Notes under the pieces: generated by a model | The model's input: the letters and a program-made list of their open reading frames with translations, nothing else | The model's database searches: none | What the model was told of the DNA's origin: nothing | Translations under genes and position numbers: made by a program | NCBI GenBank assembly: GCA_963970005.1 | Contig: CAXAMN010025317.1 | Coordinates: 186,001 to 250,000 of the forward strand | Direction of reading: 5' to 3' | From: Durusdinium trenchii | Lineage: Eukaryota; Sar; Dinophyceae; Suessiales; Symbiodiniaceae | Length of the DNA: 64,000 nt | Shown here: piece by piece, positions 12,334 through 23,666 of the stretch | Layout: every line of letters begins with the position of its first letter | Position numbering within the stretch: position 1 is the stretch's first letter

Positions 12334-13338
12334 GACTGGAGAAGCAGCAACTTGGCTCAAAGGCTGAGCGCCTGCTGGAAATGCTGAGTCAATTTCAGCA
12401 CCGACTTACCCGGGACGTGGCATTTCAAGGCTTTGTGGCCGGAAAAATGCTGATTCGGTGTCAAGGTCAAAGCTTGAGATTTGCCAGTGGCCAGACGTCC
12501 GTTTCAATTCACACCCTGGCGATCTACATACATGAACAAATCAATGGGACGTTTCCCAATATCTTCCACCAACTCTTGCAGCGGGTCGATCTTCTGGAAT
12601 ACCCCAATGACGGATCCAGAACCATTGTGTCACTAGATGATGCACGTGTTATTGTCGAGGACATTGGTGCCCATGCTGATGAGTTGGAGGCGTTTGTGGC
12701 CGAGGACCACCTATTGGACAAGTCCATCGGGTTTCCGGAGCCAACGCAAGAGCATGCCAGTCAAGAGCCACGCCTTCGACATCCCCGCTATGCCCTGCAT
12801 GGTTTCAAGGGCAGACTTGGGGGCGGGTCCTTATCAGCCGAAGCTTGTGTGGAAGATCTACCCACACAAGAGATTCTGGCGAGGATAAGACGCGACGCCA
12901 TTGGCCTTTGGTACAAGAAGGTAGGGACAGGGTATGTTGTACGCTCGCTGAGTGGCATGTACAGGCTCAAAGCTTCTTTGATTGATCACCTTCCAGTGGA
13001 TGGCCACTTCAATGCATGGTATAACACGCACAGGAGCGAAGGATGGAAGCCATGTGCTGGACCATGTGCTGGTCACAAGGACGTGCATTGGTATGAAGTG
13101 GCGACTGAAGACCCTCCGTTTATCTCCAAGCAATTTCAGCAAAAGGCTTTTAAGGGGTGCGTTGGATACTGTAGAACAGCCCGAAACCAACAAGAGAAAG
13201 AATGACATTGAGGCCACGCTCTCGAAGCTGAACACTGGATTATCATTAGAAGCGCAGCTTCTGGACATGGACTCAGCCCGCAGCTTGAGAAAGACAGCCC
13301 GCAATACGGGACCTTTCGCACTTGCATTTCAACCGTAG
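12334..13338 (+). pseudogene. Long intronless frame of unknown function, one G-run frameshift
   Basis: After an acceptor (AACAG|GA) a frame runs about 290 codons without an intron, which is unusual here. It begins with a coiled-coil piece (LEKQQLGSKAERLLEMLSQF). Its globular part contains, for example, VSIHTLAIYIHEQINGTFPN, VDLLEYPNDGSRTIVSLDDA, IRRDAIGLWYKKVGTGYVV and HFNAWYNTHRSEGWKPC. In this frame it stops at 13203-13205, but coding composition clearly continues one frame over from the GGGG at 13154-13157 (DTVEQPETNKRKNDIEATLS, LSLEAQLLDMDSARSLRKTA) to a stop at 13336-13338. One extra G explains this. It may be a retrocopy or element-derived gene inside an intron, or a 3' terminal exon. 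The first 28 codons may instead be a separate exon ending at CGGGAC|GTGGCA (12415). I recognise no domain. Confidence 0.5.
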
Positions 13339-13531
13339 ATGTGAGTAGATGTGTATATATCATCGATATGTCATCGATATCATTGTATTATAAATTGTAA
13401 ATCATTTTCAATCTATTTAAGCCTGACTGCCTAACTCAAAGCAGCCTCTTAGAAGCCTAAGCCTGTCAAGCGATATGTCATTTGGGTGAGCATTCCGGGG
13501 TCTCGACACGTGGTCGAGCTTCCGTCCTAAG

Positions 13532-13636
13532 GATCAGAATGCCGCCCGGATCACCGCCTTAGAAGACCGCCTCCAGCGGGAGCACACCGAGATGTTGGCT
13601 GCGCTGCATCAGACCGTGGCGGCCAGCGGAGTACAG
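13532..13636 (+). CDS. Coiled-coil exon
   Basis: 35 phase-0 codons between CTAAG|GAT and the GC donor ACAG|GCACGG: DQNAARITALEDRLQREHTE, MLAALHQTVAASGVQ. Clear heptads (I..L..RL..E..EML..L). Confidence 0.6.
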
Positions 13637-14555
13637 GCACGGAGTACGGGGGAAACGGCGAAACACGTGAGGGTGTGCATGCTTGGTCATGGAACTCGGC
13701 AGGTGAATCTAATTGACAAGACGTTTGACAACATAAGTTATCAACAGAAGTTCTTCATGTGGCCTTGTACATGGGTGGGCTTGCCCTTTATCAGAGCAAC
13801 AAGTTATTTCTTGTGGCCCGGTGGCCCCCCCAAATAAGATCGTGGCACGGATTCCAATAGATTTCTTGGTGGGGATCTACTACGTGACTTTTCTATCTAT
13901 CTCTTTGGGGGTTCTGTAATGTTCTGTTTATCATACACACACGGACCAGGAACACCAAAGTGACCGCCCTGCAGTACTACCCGGTACTAGACTCCCTGCT
14001 CGTTTTTTGGGCTCCTCCAGTGACGCTTTTCAGCCGATCCAGACCAGGAGGGCGACCGAGCCTTGCAGAGAGATTGGGCCAAGCGCACCAAAGAAGATCT
14101 GAGGAGCGGAAAACGGAAAGCGGCATGGACGGGTGAAACACCGGGCCAGCTGATTTTTTCGTGGTAAACTCTTGGAGGCTGTTTTTTTAAACATGGTGGA
14201 TGATTTAGACAATATTAACAAGGAAATCAACTAAATCAGGATCTTGACTACCTCTGATCTCTTTTGTATTTGCAGGTTTGGGATTGGCTGCGTGCCCCTA
14301 AGCAGCTTTCCAAAATACATACTGCAGGGATTTGTTTCTTTCTTTGATCATCAGGCCAACTGCCACCACGGTAAGTAGAAGAAAGGCAACCAACATAAAG
14401 ATAGATAATAGACAGTGACGTCGACGCATTTCGAATCTGAGGAACCTTTCGGACCTCGTCACCTAAGTCACGTTACCGAGCACTTGTGACCGTAGACCAA
14501 TGAGGCTCTCGGCTCTCCCGCTTAGGCCGTTGAGTCGAACCGCCCGCGCAGGCAG

Positions 14556-14666
14556 CAGACGGAGGAGATCACGGCGCTGAGGCGAGAGCTGAGTGCGATG
14601 AAGTCATGGCAGGCGGAGATGAACGAGACGACTCGGCAGATGAAGCTGGAGCAGGAGGAGACTTGA
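14556..14666 (+). CDS. Coiled-coil exon, possibly terminal
   Basis: QTEEITALRRELSAMKSWQA, EMNETTRQMKLEQEET, stop at 14664-14666. Acceptor GGCAG|CAG, phase 0. It either ends the gene here or splices out earlier through a GA donor (CAGGAG|GAGACT). Confidence 0.55.
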   Translation, partial: QTEEITALRRELSAMKSWQAEMNETTRQMKLEQEET

Positions 14667-15086
14667 CAGTCTAGGGCCTATAGGGTGGGTGGGCGCCATC
14701 AACTCAGATGGATTGAACAATGCCCAAATAAATCAAAACAACATGGACATGTTGAGCTAAGACATGCTGAGACCAATTTTGTGGGGCCCGGTTTGGGAGT
14801 TGAACTCATGGCTGCTTCAACCCAATATAACCCCCCGGGCCAGGGCTGCAATAGACAGACATTGCATTTGTTCATAATGCCCCGTGCAGGCCAGTCTTCA
14901 ACCTTTCTTGGATGTTTACCCACTAGCAGCACCAAGGGCACAATGATACTGGCAGCTAGCAGTTCTCGGACGCGTTTGGAAGATGATCTTCCTGGGAAAG
15001 TGCGACGATTCCTGCGTCTGGGGGGTAGGTGACATCTCGACTCAGAGTTCCTCGCGCATGCTGCGCATCCGTCACGCTGGTCTCAG

Positions 15087-15188
15087 GAGTGCATGCGCCT
15101 GAAATCCCTGGAGGAGCGAGTGGCATCCACGAGCACCCAGCACCACGGCGGCATGCGGCCGCGGTTGCGAACACCGCCGGCGCGGCAG
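15087..15188 (+). CDS. Coiled-coil then basic/Pro exon
   Basis: 34 phase-0 codons between TCTCAG|GAG and CGGCAG|GTGGTA: ECMRLKSLEERVASTSTQHH, GGMRPRLRTPPARQ. Confidence 0.5.
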
Positions 15189-15559
15189 GTGGTACTGGGC
15201 TTCTTCTGGGCCAACCTACATGCTGTTAGTGTTGATTGGAAGGTGGTTGACACCGTGGCAAAGACAGTCTAGCAAGAACCATTGAAGTTTGGCGGGGGGT
15301 CCAACCCTTACAGGTTCCGTGAAAAAAAAGAGACGCCACTACCCACTGGGGAAGACTGGTGGTGCAGAACAACGATTCATCGGTCATGAAGGCTGTTTTT
15401 GCATCCTATGCCGGCCTCCTACTCGGCATAGGGTCGCTTTCCTTGTATTTTGCGGCCCGAGTTCGCGGGGTGTCGCCGGCAGGGTGGTGTTGAACCAATT
15501 CTGAGTCACTTGGCCCACGCCACGCAAAGCAACCCGACTAGGAAACCGTGAGGTTTGCC

Positions 15560-15669
15560 ATGTCTCCTGGGCCCTTCACCGCACGGCCGAGGCTCAACCA
15601 GCTGGAGGAACGCCTGAGCGAGCAAAGCGAGACTGAGAAGCGACTCCATGAACTAGAAGAGATCTTGAG
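15560..15669 (+). CDS. Coiled-coil exon, possibly a start exon
   Basis: The frame opens with an ATG (MSPGPFTARPRLNQLEERLS) and continues EQSETEKRLHELEEILR to a GC donor (TTGAG|GCCGGG). It may instead start at the acceptor CAACCAG|CTG (15602). The ATG raises the possibility that a separate coiled-coil gene begins here. Confidence 0.5.
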
Positions 15670-16642
15670 GCCGGGCAAAAGGGAGAGGTGCAGCTAAGGC
15701 TGCTAAAGCTGCTTGCTGCAGCATCGGTGTTTGCCCATGTGCACGGCGATGGTGCAACATACCGAAAGCTGCTGATTGAGATTTGATTTTCCCTAGCTGG
15801 CCAACAACTCAGACTTACAGATAATAGAGGCATATAGAGGCCAATCAACAATTACGCAGACTCGACGAAGAAACTAGACAAACCCGAAAAGGAGACAAAC
15901 ACAGACACAGACAGACCGGCGGCACCAGCTCACGTGCACACAGACAATCACAAACACACATGTTAAACCCTCCATTCATGTCGGGGTTTCTGTTAGGCTT
16001 AGGGGAATTTGTTGGCAAGGAGTTGGGATTGTATCACCTTTCACACGACTTGTTTGAACACGAGATGCCCAGCCCAACGTGAGGAGCTTGGAGCCGTCAG
16101 ACGCTGGGGCAGAGGTCTGAGCTGTTTGCTTTAGCAGGTCTTTCGCGGTCTTTCGGGGTTTGTTGGATGTTGGGTTCTATTGGGCATGGAGCGTTGTTCT
16201 CTAAGCACTCCGAAGGGCCTGGGTTTTCACTTCGACGCCAACCTGACGTCCCATATCAACATATATCAACCACATCACATGGTGGCTGCCCAATGGACAG
16301 CCTGTCGCGTGACCTTAGCAACACACCTGACAGACCACGGGACACGAGCCATGACACATCCACGGATTGTTTGGAGCAAACATGCCTTAAGCACGCAGGA
16401 AGAGTGGCTTTGCCCTATACTGTTTTAGAGGGTTTGCCTTACATTATGGCATTATGGGTTTGAATGATCCTAACCAATGGATTTAGTCCGTTTTTTGGAC
16501 TTCCCAGAGGTCTTTGAGGGGTCTAAATTTAACACAAACAGTTCAAACAGATATGCTTATATACTAAAATCCTAAAGGCCATTGGGTCGATTGGGGTCTC
16601 AAGTCCAGGTCTCTCCTCGGTCTCCTCTCCTCGGTCTCCAAG

Positions 16643-16681
16643 GAGGTCCAGCCAGAGCTCGGACACGTGGTGGAGCGATGC
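16643..16681 (+). CDS. 39-bp microexon
   Basis: EVQPELGHVVERC lies between TCCAAG|GAG and a textbook donor (CGATGC|GTGAGT), phase 0 at both ends. Confidence 0.5.
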
Positions 16682-17159
16682 GTGAGTACCTTGGAGGTCT
16701 GCAAACGGACAGACTGAAGAAAGGAAGACGCCAGACCTCGGGGCTCGGGGAGCTGTGTTCGTCAGCTTCGGGGAGGGGACAGATAGATCAGACCCTGATG
16801 GGAAAGGGGCAGAGGGAGAGTATACGGAGGGGCACTATCTAGAATCTAAAAGTCTTGAGAAGGGGGGAGCGGTGTGTAGCCAATAAATTGAAGTTGAAGA
16901 TGAGTTGGCATGGAAGGACATGTGAAGGGGAGGGCCAAGAAAATCTGAGGGGCCCCTTCGTGGTATCTCATGAGGTGCCATGCATCACCCTTGCATTGGA
17001 TGTGAAAAGACTTTCACATAGGTTTTCGGGCCCTGAAAAGATCTAAAAAGCAAGGCTCAACACTACGGCTAAACTGTTTGAGCCTCGAGCATGAAGACTT
17101 TCGACTTGCCTGGTGGTTGGTGGATGCGTTCGAAGACGTCGTCTCCAACGGTGTCACAG

Positions 17160-17204
17160 GAGAAGTTGGACCTCGCAGTGAGTGACTTGAAGAGGACGGC
17201 TGGG
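17160..17204 (+). CDS. Possible short helical exon
   Basis: EKLDLAVSDLKRTAG follows GTCACAG|GAG. It contains GTGAGT after EKLDLA, so it may be only 18 bp. The 3' border is uncertain. Confidence 0.3.
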
Positions 17205-17619
17205 GGGGACTGTGGGTGGCTGCTTAGCACTGAACATCTTGTTTCAACAACGGCATCCTCACTGAGCCTCCCTGCCTCACTGTGAGTGTTTTGGGGGATC
17301 CTTTGAGGTGATGCTAGAAACCACCCAAAGCCCTGGCACAAAACCCCTGAACAACATACAGCAGTGCTAGGGACATCCCCCAATCTGAGAGATCTGAGAG
17401 CCGGTGCTTTTGTTGGTCCAGGCGTTGATGGATTGTCCCATTTCACGCGGGTCACCTCAAAAACAGGCCAATGCCTTGCCTGTTAAACACCTCACACCCT
17501 CAAGCACTGCAACCAAGTTGAAGGGCTTAAATGGGTGGGGCGCAGCGCTCACTGTGCCATACGCGCTGCATATATATAAACTTTCAACGCCACGTCACGT
17601 GTGTCATTGGCACAGGCAG

Positions 17620-17712
17620 CTGGAAGCGCAGATCAACGATCCCAGCGCTCCTCGCGAGATCGTGCAGAGGCCAAATCCATCGCCGTGGGGCCGGGCGAGG
17701 GCAAGGGGAAAG
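17620..17712 (+). CDS. Basic/Pro exon
   Basis: 31 phase-0 codons from GGCAG|CTG to AAAG|GTGAAT: LEAQINDPSAPREIVQRPNP, SPWGRARARGK. Confidence 0.4.
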
Positions 17713-17936
17713 GTGAATTGTAGAAGGCAGGCAACTAGTGGCCGCAGATCAAGCAACTTCAAGAACCTAACCTAATTAATACTAATTCCATTCATCCATA
17801 CATGAAATAACAACAGATGTTTCATGCCCTTTGAGTGTTGAAAAGGGGGGGCCAAGCGGCCAGTACTTAAAGGATCTTAAAGTGGAAACTTCAAGCCAGC
17901 CTCCTCTTCCACATTAAAAGCAACTCCTGACCAGGA

Positions 17937-18004
17937 GGAAGGAGAAAGAGAGAGAGAGAATCTCAGAGTCTGAGTCAGAGTCAGAGTCAGAGAGAGCGCG
18001 CGAG
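17937..18004. repeat. GA/GAGTCA microsatellite
   Basis: GA dinucleotide repeats grade into GAGTCA/CAGAGT repeats and back to GA. Confidence 0.8.
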
Positions 18005-18365
18005 AGGGAATGGACGCATCAGATGGATTCCCAGACTAGACGAATGGGACTGACGCCAGGTCAACCACCCCAATTGATCGGTAAATCTGCCAGTCCCATG
18101 GATGGTCTGATTATGCCAGATTGTATCTGGATTGGAGAGGGCCCAGACCACCCGCGAGGCCCAAAGAACAGATGCCGAGAGTGAGTTTCAAACGGCTTCC
18201 CCAGCTCAGTGAACCTGGTTCTCAAGGTTGGCCTTGGCATGCCTTGGCTTCTGAATGAGCGTGCCTTCTTAAGACGGGTGTATTCTTGTGCGCACCCCCA
18301 CAATAGCACCAATGGCCCGACCTGCACGCTGCACGCTGCTGTTTTGGTCGAGGTGCGCTGCAGAG

Positions 18366-18464
18366 GTGAAGCGAGAGCTGGAGCAACGTCTTCTGGAGGT
18401 GAATGCCAAGACTCAGCTCGCCTTGACGGATCTGCGTGAGGAAGTGGATGCGCGTGCTGCGCAG
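18366..18464 (+). CDS. Coiled-coil exon (best of the series)
   Basis: 33 phase-0 codons between CAGAG|GTG and GCGCAG|GTGGGA: VKRELEQRLLEVNAKTQLAL, TDLREEVDARAAQ. Strong uninterrupted heptads and very high codon-level plausibility. Confidence 0.65.
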
Positions 18465-18992
18465 GTGGGAAAAATATGGAAAAAGCGATGAAAAACGACA
18501 GAGTCCGACAGATACTCTGTATGACTCTCTAATGCTTTGAGGATTTGAAACTCTATGCCGTGGCATCACACTGGATGCTCCAAGGTCATTCAGTGCGATG
18601 AGATGTGTTGCTTACTGTAGCGTTTCCATTTTCCAGCGGCAGAAGAACTTACCACTGAATCAGCTCGGTCAACCACTATACTTTGTACATCTATGTCTAT
18701 ATCATCTATACACTTGGGGGATGTCAAGGGACCCAATTGAAGCTTTGGCAGGAAAGGATTCCCAAATCCGTAGCCCAGAGCCTTTGGTCATAGGATACAA
18801 CCAGGGTACCCTTCCACCAATTATAGCCCAAACTTCCTTGAGGCAGCCACCTACTTCAACTCAACGCCACTTCCAAAACGTGAGGGATGGCCGACAGCTG
18901 TTGGGCGCCCCTCAAAAACAGCTTCACAAAGAAACTGGTGTCGATCATGTCGATCCACCGGTCGAAGCGTTTCACCTCCGACCTCCCAACAG

Positions 18993-19046
18993 GTCCAACG
19001 GCAGGACGACTTGCGACGAGACTTGGAGCTCAAGCCCCTTGGCGAA
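18993..19046 (+). CDS. Coiled-coil exon
   Basis: 18 phase-0 codons between CAACAG|GTC and GGCGAA|GTGGTT: VQRQDDLRRDLELKPLGE. Confidence 0.45.
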
Positions 19047-19489
19047 GTGGTTTGGGTTCTCAGAACGTTTGGATACGGCCGCCCCAAGTCAGACGTTTAA
19101 TCTAATACTGATAGATGTTCGAGTTGGACTGTTCTAGCTGTTCTTGGTGGGGCACTGGTGTCGTAAGATCCTGATGATCTCACTTCCCAACTTTCTGATG
19201 AATGGCTCGGATGCCTGTCAGTGCTCGTTCCTTGCTGAGTGCCGTATGCTTCCTTCTGATCCCTCTTTGCGATTTCATTGACTGGGTTGGTTTGATTGGC
19301 AGTGTGGTCATTGAGTGAATCCATGTCAGGAGGACCTGATAGGATCTCAAAGATGAGGCAACAAGCCCGCTTTGAAGGGTACAGTTTCTAGAGGCATACA
19401 GCTCATTCGTAGAGGATCCCGTCACACCTTGACGTCACGTCTTGTCCCGGTGCGGCCCATCATTATTGCACCAAGGTGCCCTCGTTTTC

Positions 19490-19792
19490 ATACATGCATG
19501 CATGCATGCATGCATGCATGCATACATACATACACATACATACATATATATATATACACATACATATATATATATATATCTGTATATATACATACATACA
19601 CACACACACATACATACGTACAATTACATGCATCCAATTACATACATACAATTACACACATACAATTACACACGCAATTACTTACATACAAGTACGTACA
19701 TACATACATACATACATACATACATACATACAGTACATTACATTAAATTACATTACATTAGAAAACATACATACATACATACATATGCCGAG
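19490..19792. repeat. Compound microsatellite (ATGC)n/(TACA)n/(TA)n
   Basis: About 300 bp of tetranucleotide and dinucleotide repeats: eight ATGC units, then CATA/TACA units, TA runs, CA runs and ATTACA-type units. Frames open through it are repeat artefacts. Confidence 0.9.
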
Positions 19793-20043
19793 GATCGAGA
19801 AGAGGCAATCCTCCACCGAGATGGCTGTGGAGGAGCAGGGTTTTGTGAAAACACTGCAAATTGAAGCAGCAAGAGGCGTGAAACACGCAACAAACAGATT
19901 GAGGTTTTTACCACTCCAAACATGACATACAAAAACATATATATTATAAACCTTCTTACACTATGACTATTTGCACTGTTGCCACTTTTTCTATTTGCGG
20001 CCGTAAAGCAACAAATCACGCATTGGTGTTTGGTCCGATGCAG

Positions 20044-20099
20044 CTGCTGAGCGGTTGTTCCGTTCAGTCTCGGACCTGGCGATGCTGGAGCGAACCAGG
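20044..20099 (+). CDS. Possible helical exon
   Basis: AERLFRSVSDLAMLERT follows ATGCAG|CT. Composition fits the series; the ending AG|GAG would be a GA donor. Confidence 0.35.
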
Positions 20100-20453
20100 A
20101 GTTGAGTGCCCAACAGCAGAGCGTGGCCGGGCGAAACGGATGGGTCGACCTGGGGATGAGTCGAGCGGGTTGGCAACCAAGATAGGATCTGTGTCGATGC
20201 CACAGAAACATCACAGAAGCAGAATCTGTCTTAATCAGATCTTGGCTGTGAGATTGTTCTTGATTTGGTGGCCGATTAGCTTGCCTCTGATGGGAAGCTG
20301 CCTTTGGGGTTTTGGATGGCAGACGACCCTTACAATCTTAAGGGCCCTGCTCGACTGCTGAAACTGCTTCAGTCATCGCCATCGCTAGTGTTTGCACACG
20401 GCACACGGCGTGGCTTTTGGTGCTTGGCGTGCTTGGCGGTTTGCTCAGCTCAG

Positions 20454-20513
20454 GAAAGCAGGAAGCACACGGATGACATCAAGCAGCTGAGCGCTGATAT
20501 GGAGATTCGAATG
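20454..20513 (+). CDS. Coiled-coil exon
   Basis: 20 phase-0 codons between GCTCAG|GAA and CGAATG|GTAAAG: ESRKHTDDIKQLSADMEIRM. The donor is near consensus. Confidence 0.6.
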
Positions 20514-20613
20514 GTAAAGGAGCGATTTTCCTTCATGGCACCGATAGGATCTTGAATGATATCAAGAATGCGCTGTGGAAACAATGCAGTTATAGTTGCA
20601 CCCCTGACATAAT

Positions 20614-20701
20614 CATGGAAGTGGATGGCATGCCTGGCAGCCAACCCCGAAAGGATAACCATTTTCCTCATACCAACCAGGTGTGCCATCCACTTTCCGT
20701 G
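20614..20701. repeat. Fold-back repeat family A, copy 2
   Basis: CATGGAAGTGGATGGCATGC plus CTGG (20614-20637) pairs with CCAGGTGTGCCATCCACTTT plus CCGTG (20677-20701), allowing a few mismatches. Confidence 0.75.
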
Positions 20702-20769
20702 GAGCGTGACCTCGAGTGGGTTTCCTGGCCGCTGGAAACGCCATGCTCTCGCTGCTCCAAACACCGCAG

Positions 20770-20817
20770 GAGCAAAGTGCCATGCAGCTGGTGACGATGG
20801 AGCTGCGGACGGACCTG
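20770..20817 (+). CDS. Helical exon
   Basis: 16 phase-0 codons between CCGCAG|GAG and GACCTG|GTAGCT: EQSAMQLVTMELRTDL. It lies between two copies of repeat family A. Confidence 0.55.
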
Positions 20818-20888
20818 GTAGCTTGGAGAAGACGAGCACCCGCTGCCACAAACGTCCCTGGTGAAGGCTACCCTCCGACTCACACATC

Positions 20889-20957
20889 ACATGGAAGTGG
20901 ATGGCATGGCCTTAGGGAAGACTACTTTCCTCTACAGGGTGGTTTCCACTTCCATGT
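20889..20957. repeat. Fold-back repeat family A, copy 3
   Basis: ACATGGAAGTGG (20889-20900) is perfectly complementary to CCACTTCCATGT (20946-20957). The loop (GGAAGACTACTTTCC...GGGTGGTTT) matches the 58408 copy. Confidence 0.8.
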
Positions 20958-21336
20958 CAGTGAGTCGAAGTGTAACCATCCTTGGACCTGGCGCTTGTTC
21001 AATCAGAATCGTGGAATATCGAGGAAGCCTCGCTAAGCCACAGCCCACGTTGCCTAAGGTTTGTTGAAGCAACATCTTAAGAGACATGCCGTCGTTGGAA
21101 ACGTCCGCAAGCTCACATGACTGGACGCCCTGCAAAATAAACTCCGATGACCTCATTCATGGGCAAGCTTTTTGTCATATTGAATTGCAGGTTGCATGAG
21201 GGTGAAGATTGATACATATTGACTCATATTCCCTAGGGCTCCAATCATATCCTCAGGTTCGGTGGTTAGACCCCCCTGGCAGGCCAGGAGCCCTAAGGAT
21301 TGATATGACCTAACATCGATGGGCATCTCGACCCAG

Positions 21337-21441
21337 GAGCGAAGTGCCCAGGAGGCTGTGAACCTGTGCAGCGAGGTGTTGCGAGAAGAGCAACACCAGC
21401 TGGTGCGGGAGTTCCGCGAGGACGAGCGAGTTCTGCAGTGG
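21337..21441 (+). CDS. Coiled-coil exon
   Basis: 35 phase-0 codons between ACCCAG|GAG and CAGTGG|GTCTTC: ERSAQEAVNLCSEVLREEQH, QLVREFREDERVLQW. Confidence 0.65.
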
Positions 21442-21788
21442 GTCTTCTGAGGATGGATTTTGGTGTTTAGGCTTTGCATAGGATAGGAGGTCTTTAACTG
21501 AGGCTTGTCATTGGTCCATCTTCTCGCTGTATAGCGCATTATTGGAAGCAGAAATCAAGCACCCACGAGCAAGTACAAGCCAATACTGACATGATACACG
21601 CACTCTCTCTCAAAATAGCACTGGACCTTGTAGCAAGGTCCCCCAAAGGAGAAAACCGTGCACATGTCCCACTGCTCCATTGTTTGTTCCGGGATGTTTT
21701 TTTAATGTCTCGTTTTTCCGCACCTCTTTGCCTCTTTGGATTGCTGCGCTTCTCTACATCCCCACCTGCTCGATCAGCGGCCCTGGAG

Positions 21789-21905
21789 CGACTTCGAAGC
21801 GGGCGACATTTAGTGGAGGGACTTCTCAGAGTCTCAGAAGTGGTGTTCCGAATGTGGAGAAGGCATGAGAAGGCTGTTGAGTGGCGAGCCTGGCATGATT
21901 TTCCG
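21789..21905 (+). CDS. Helical exon
   Basis: 39 phase-0 codons from CTGGAG|CGA to TTTCCG|GTGAGC (consensus donor): RLRSGRHLVEGLLRVSEVVF, RMWRRHEKAVEWRAWHDFP. The exon may start a few codons earlier at GATCAG|CGGCC. Confidence 0.5.
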
Positions 21906-22190
21906 GTGAGCATGGCCCAACCTCAAGTCTTAGTACAGTAGTGTTTTTTCGGATGCCTGCCATGTTCGGAAGATTTTCAACTGGGGGGGGGTTGGCCCCG
22001 TACCTGAATTGACGTGTCCGATCAGCCACCAAAACAGTTTTATTTTACTGGCCAGCGATGCCGGAAGATAGATCACTGATTTTTCTATACTTAGTATACA
22101 GCAATCAGGATAGAGACATCAGTATAGCCGAGTATAGCCCCTCAGCCTCCCAAGCTATTTGACTTCACTTTCCTTCACCCAGTCCATCAG

Positions 22191-22241
22191 GAGTTGGAAC
22201 GGCGCCTCGCCAAATGGACACCGCCACGTGCGACCTCGCAT
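22191..22241 (+). CDS. Short helical exon
   Basis: ELERRLAKWTPPRATSH lies between CATCAG|GAG and a GC donor (TCGCAT|GCTTCG), phase 0. Confidence 0.4.
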
Positions 22242-22976
22242 GCTTCGCCCATCCTCATCGAGGCAAGAAGCTCCTTAGTAGAGGGGTGTTCGACTGCTGA
22301 GGTGAGTTTAGAGGTACTCCCCTCAGATGTTCCAGATCAACTCCGCAGTGGACTGCCAAACTTGGCCAATCACCCTCTTCAGAAGCTGACAAACTCTGAT
22401 TTCTGTCAAACATGGCATGACCCCCCGATTTCGGATGAACATGACATCCGAATCCCAAACCGGTGGTGCCCTCCACGTGCCACCAACAGCTAAGTCATGG
22501 AAACGGTGGCAGACGATTCAATCTAGACTCCCATTTTCTCCATTATTTAGAAGTAGCAATTACAAAAGATAGATCGATGCAACAAACGTTTTGGACCAGA
22601 CAATGCAACACTTTACAATACAACACTTTACAATACATTACAATACAACACTTTACTGTAACAATTAAGTAAAAAAGGTGGCAGCTAACACATTGAAGCT
22701 CAACTCTTTCATGGACCGTGAGTAGCCTGGCCAGGGTCATAGCAGCCTTGAACTCCCGAAGTGGAGTTGAAGGAATAGCCAGGCAATAGCCATGCAAAGA
22801 TGGCCTGGCAACGTAGAAGACATCGGCTCCAGTTCCCATGTGGCTTCCAACGTGAGCCGTGTGCAGCAGTAAATAGCTGGAATGGCCGTTGGGTGTTCAA
22901 AGGCAGGTTGTTTGGGGTTCATTGCACATCCAACCGTCACGGAACATCAGGGCTCAAACTCCGCGCAAATCATCAG

Positions 22977-23030
22977 GGCTTTGACGATGTGAATGCGGTG
23001 CGGGAGGAGTTGCACGAGTTGCGGGAGCAG
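22977..23030 (+). CDS. Coiled-coil exon
   Basis: GFDDVNAVREELHELREQ, phase 0, ATCAG|GGC to GAGCAG|GTCGAG. The frame continues VEEWKAPWAF if the donor is later. Confidence 0.55.
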
Positions 23031-23102
23031 GTCGAGGAGTGGAAAGCGCCTTGGGCCTTTCATCGACGAGCAGGTCGAGTAGTGATGAGGGAGTAATCTA
23101 GA

Positions 23103-23191
23103 CTCTTGATATCTCTTGATTAATTATACTTCACCACCCCGTATGAAGAGGTTTTTTCAATTCAAACGGGGTGGGGTGATTGATCAAGAGA
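23103..23191. repeat. Fold-back repeat family D, copy 1
   Basis: CTCTTGAT near the left end and ATCAAGAG at the right, with inner arms CACCACCCCGT and ACGGGGTGGGGTG around ATGAAGAGGTTTTTTCAATT. The same arrangement recurs at 30763. Confidence 0.75.
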
Positions 23192-23573
23192 GTTTAACAC
23201 ATTTCCACAGAGATCCTGAAGGGATCCACTTGACAATGAGACTCTGTTTTCTTCCCTTGGAAGAGTTGTTTTTTTTGACTTTCTTGTGCCCACCTGGCAG
23301 CCATGGATTTGGGGGAGGTTGTTTCATAAGGGCGAGTTTTAGCTTTGAGGGTTAGAAGCCCTACTGTCGATAGAGATAGAGCGTACAGGAGCTCGAGGCC
23401 CGCTAGTTTGATGCTCAGCCGGACTGTCGGACGCTTATCTATGTACTGCTGAAGAGTTGTACACCCATCAAATCTTTTTTTCAGAGTTGATTGATCGTTA
23501 GTTGTTGTTCCCCGCTCCTGTGAATGTATATATATATATATACGTCCTTAATCTTCATATCTGTTTGATACAG

Positions 23574-23666
23574 CCGTCCAGTGGAAGACTTGAAGACAGC
23601 AACCTGAAACAGCTGCAGACACGTCAGACGGGACTGTCGCCGAGGCACGGCAGAGCCACTCGGCAT
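23574..23666 (+). CDS. Exon: helix plus basic tail
   Basis: 31 phase-0 codons between ATACAG|CCG and CGGCAT|GTTCTT: PSSGRLEDSNLKQLQTRQTG, LSPRHGRATRH. Confidence 0.4.

Noticed and set aside
12348-12358. TTGGCTCAA, matching part of the dinoflagellate spliced leader
   Set aside because: Only nine bases and inside a coding frame; no full CCATTTTGGCTCAAG relic seen here or at 5025.
19372-19925. His/Tyr/Thr-rich frames of 124-149 codons
   Set aside because: Pure products of the tetranucleotide microsatellite.
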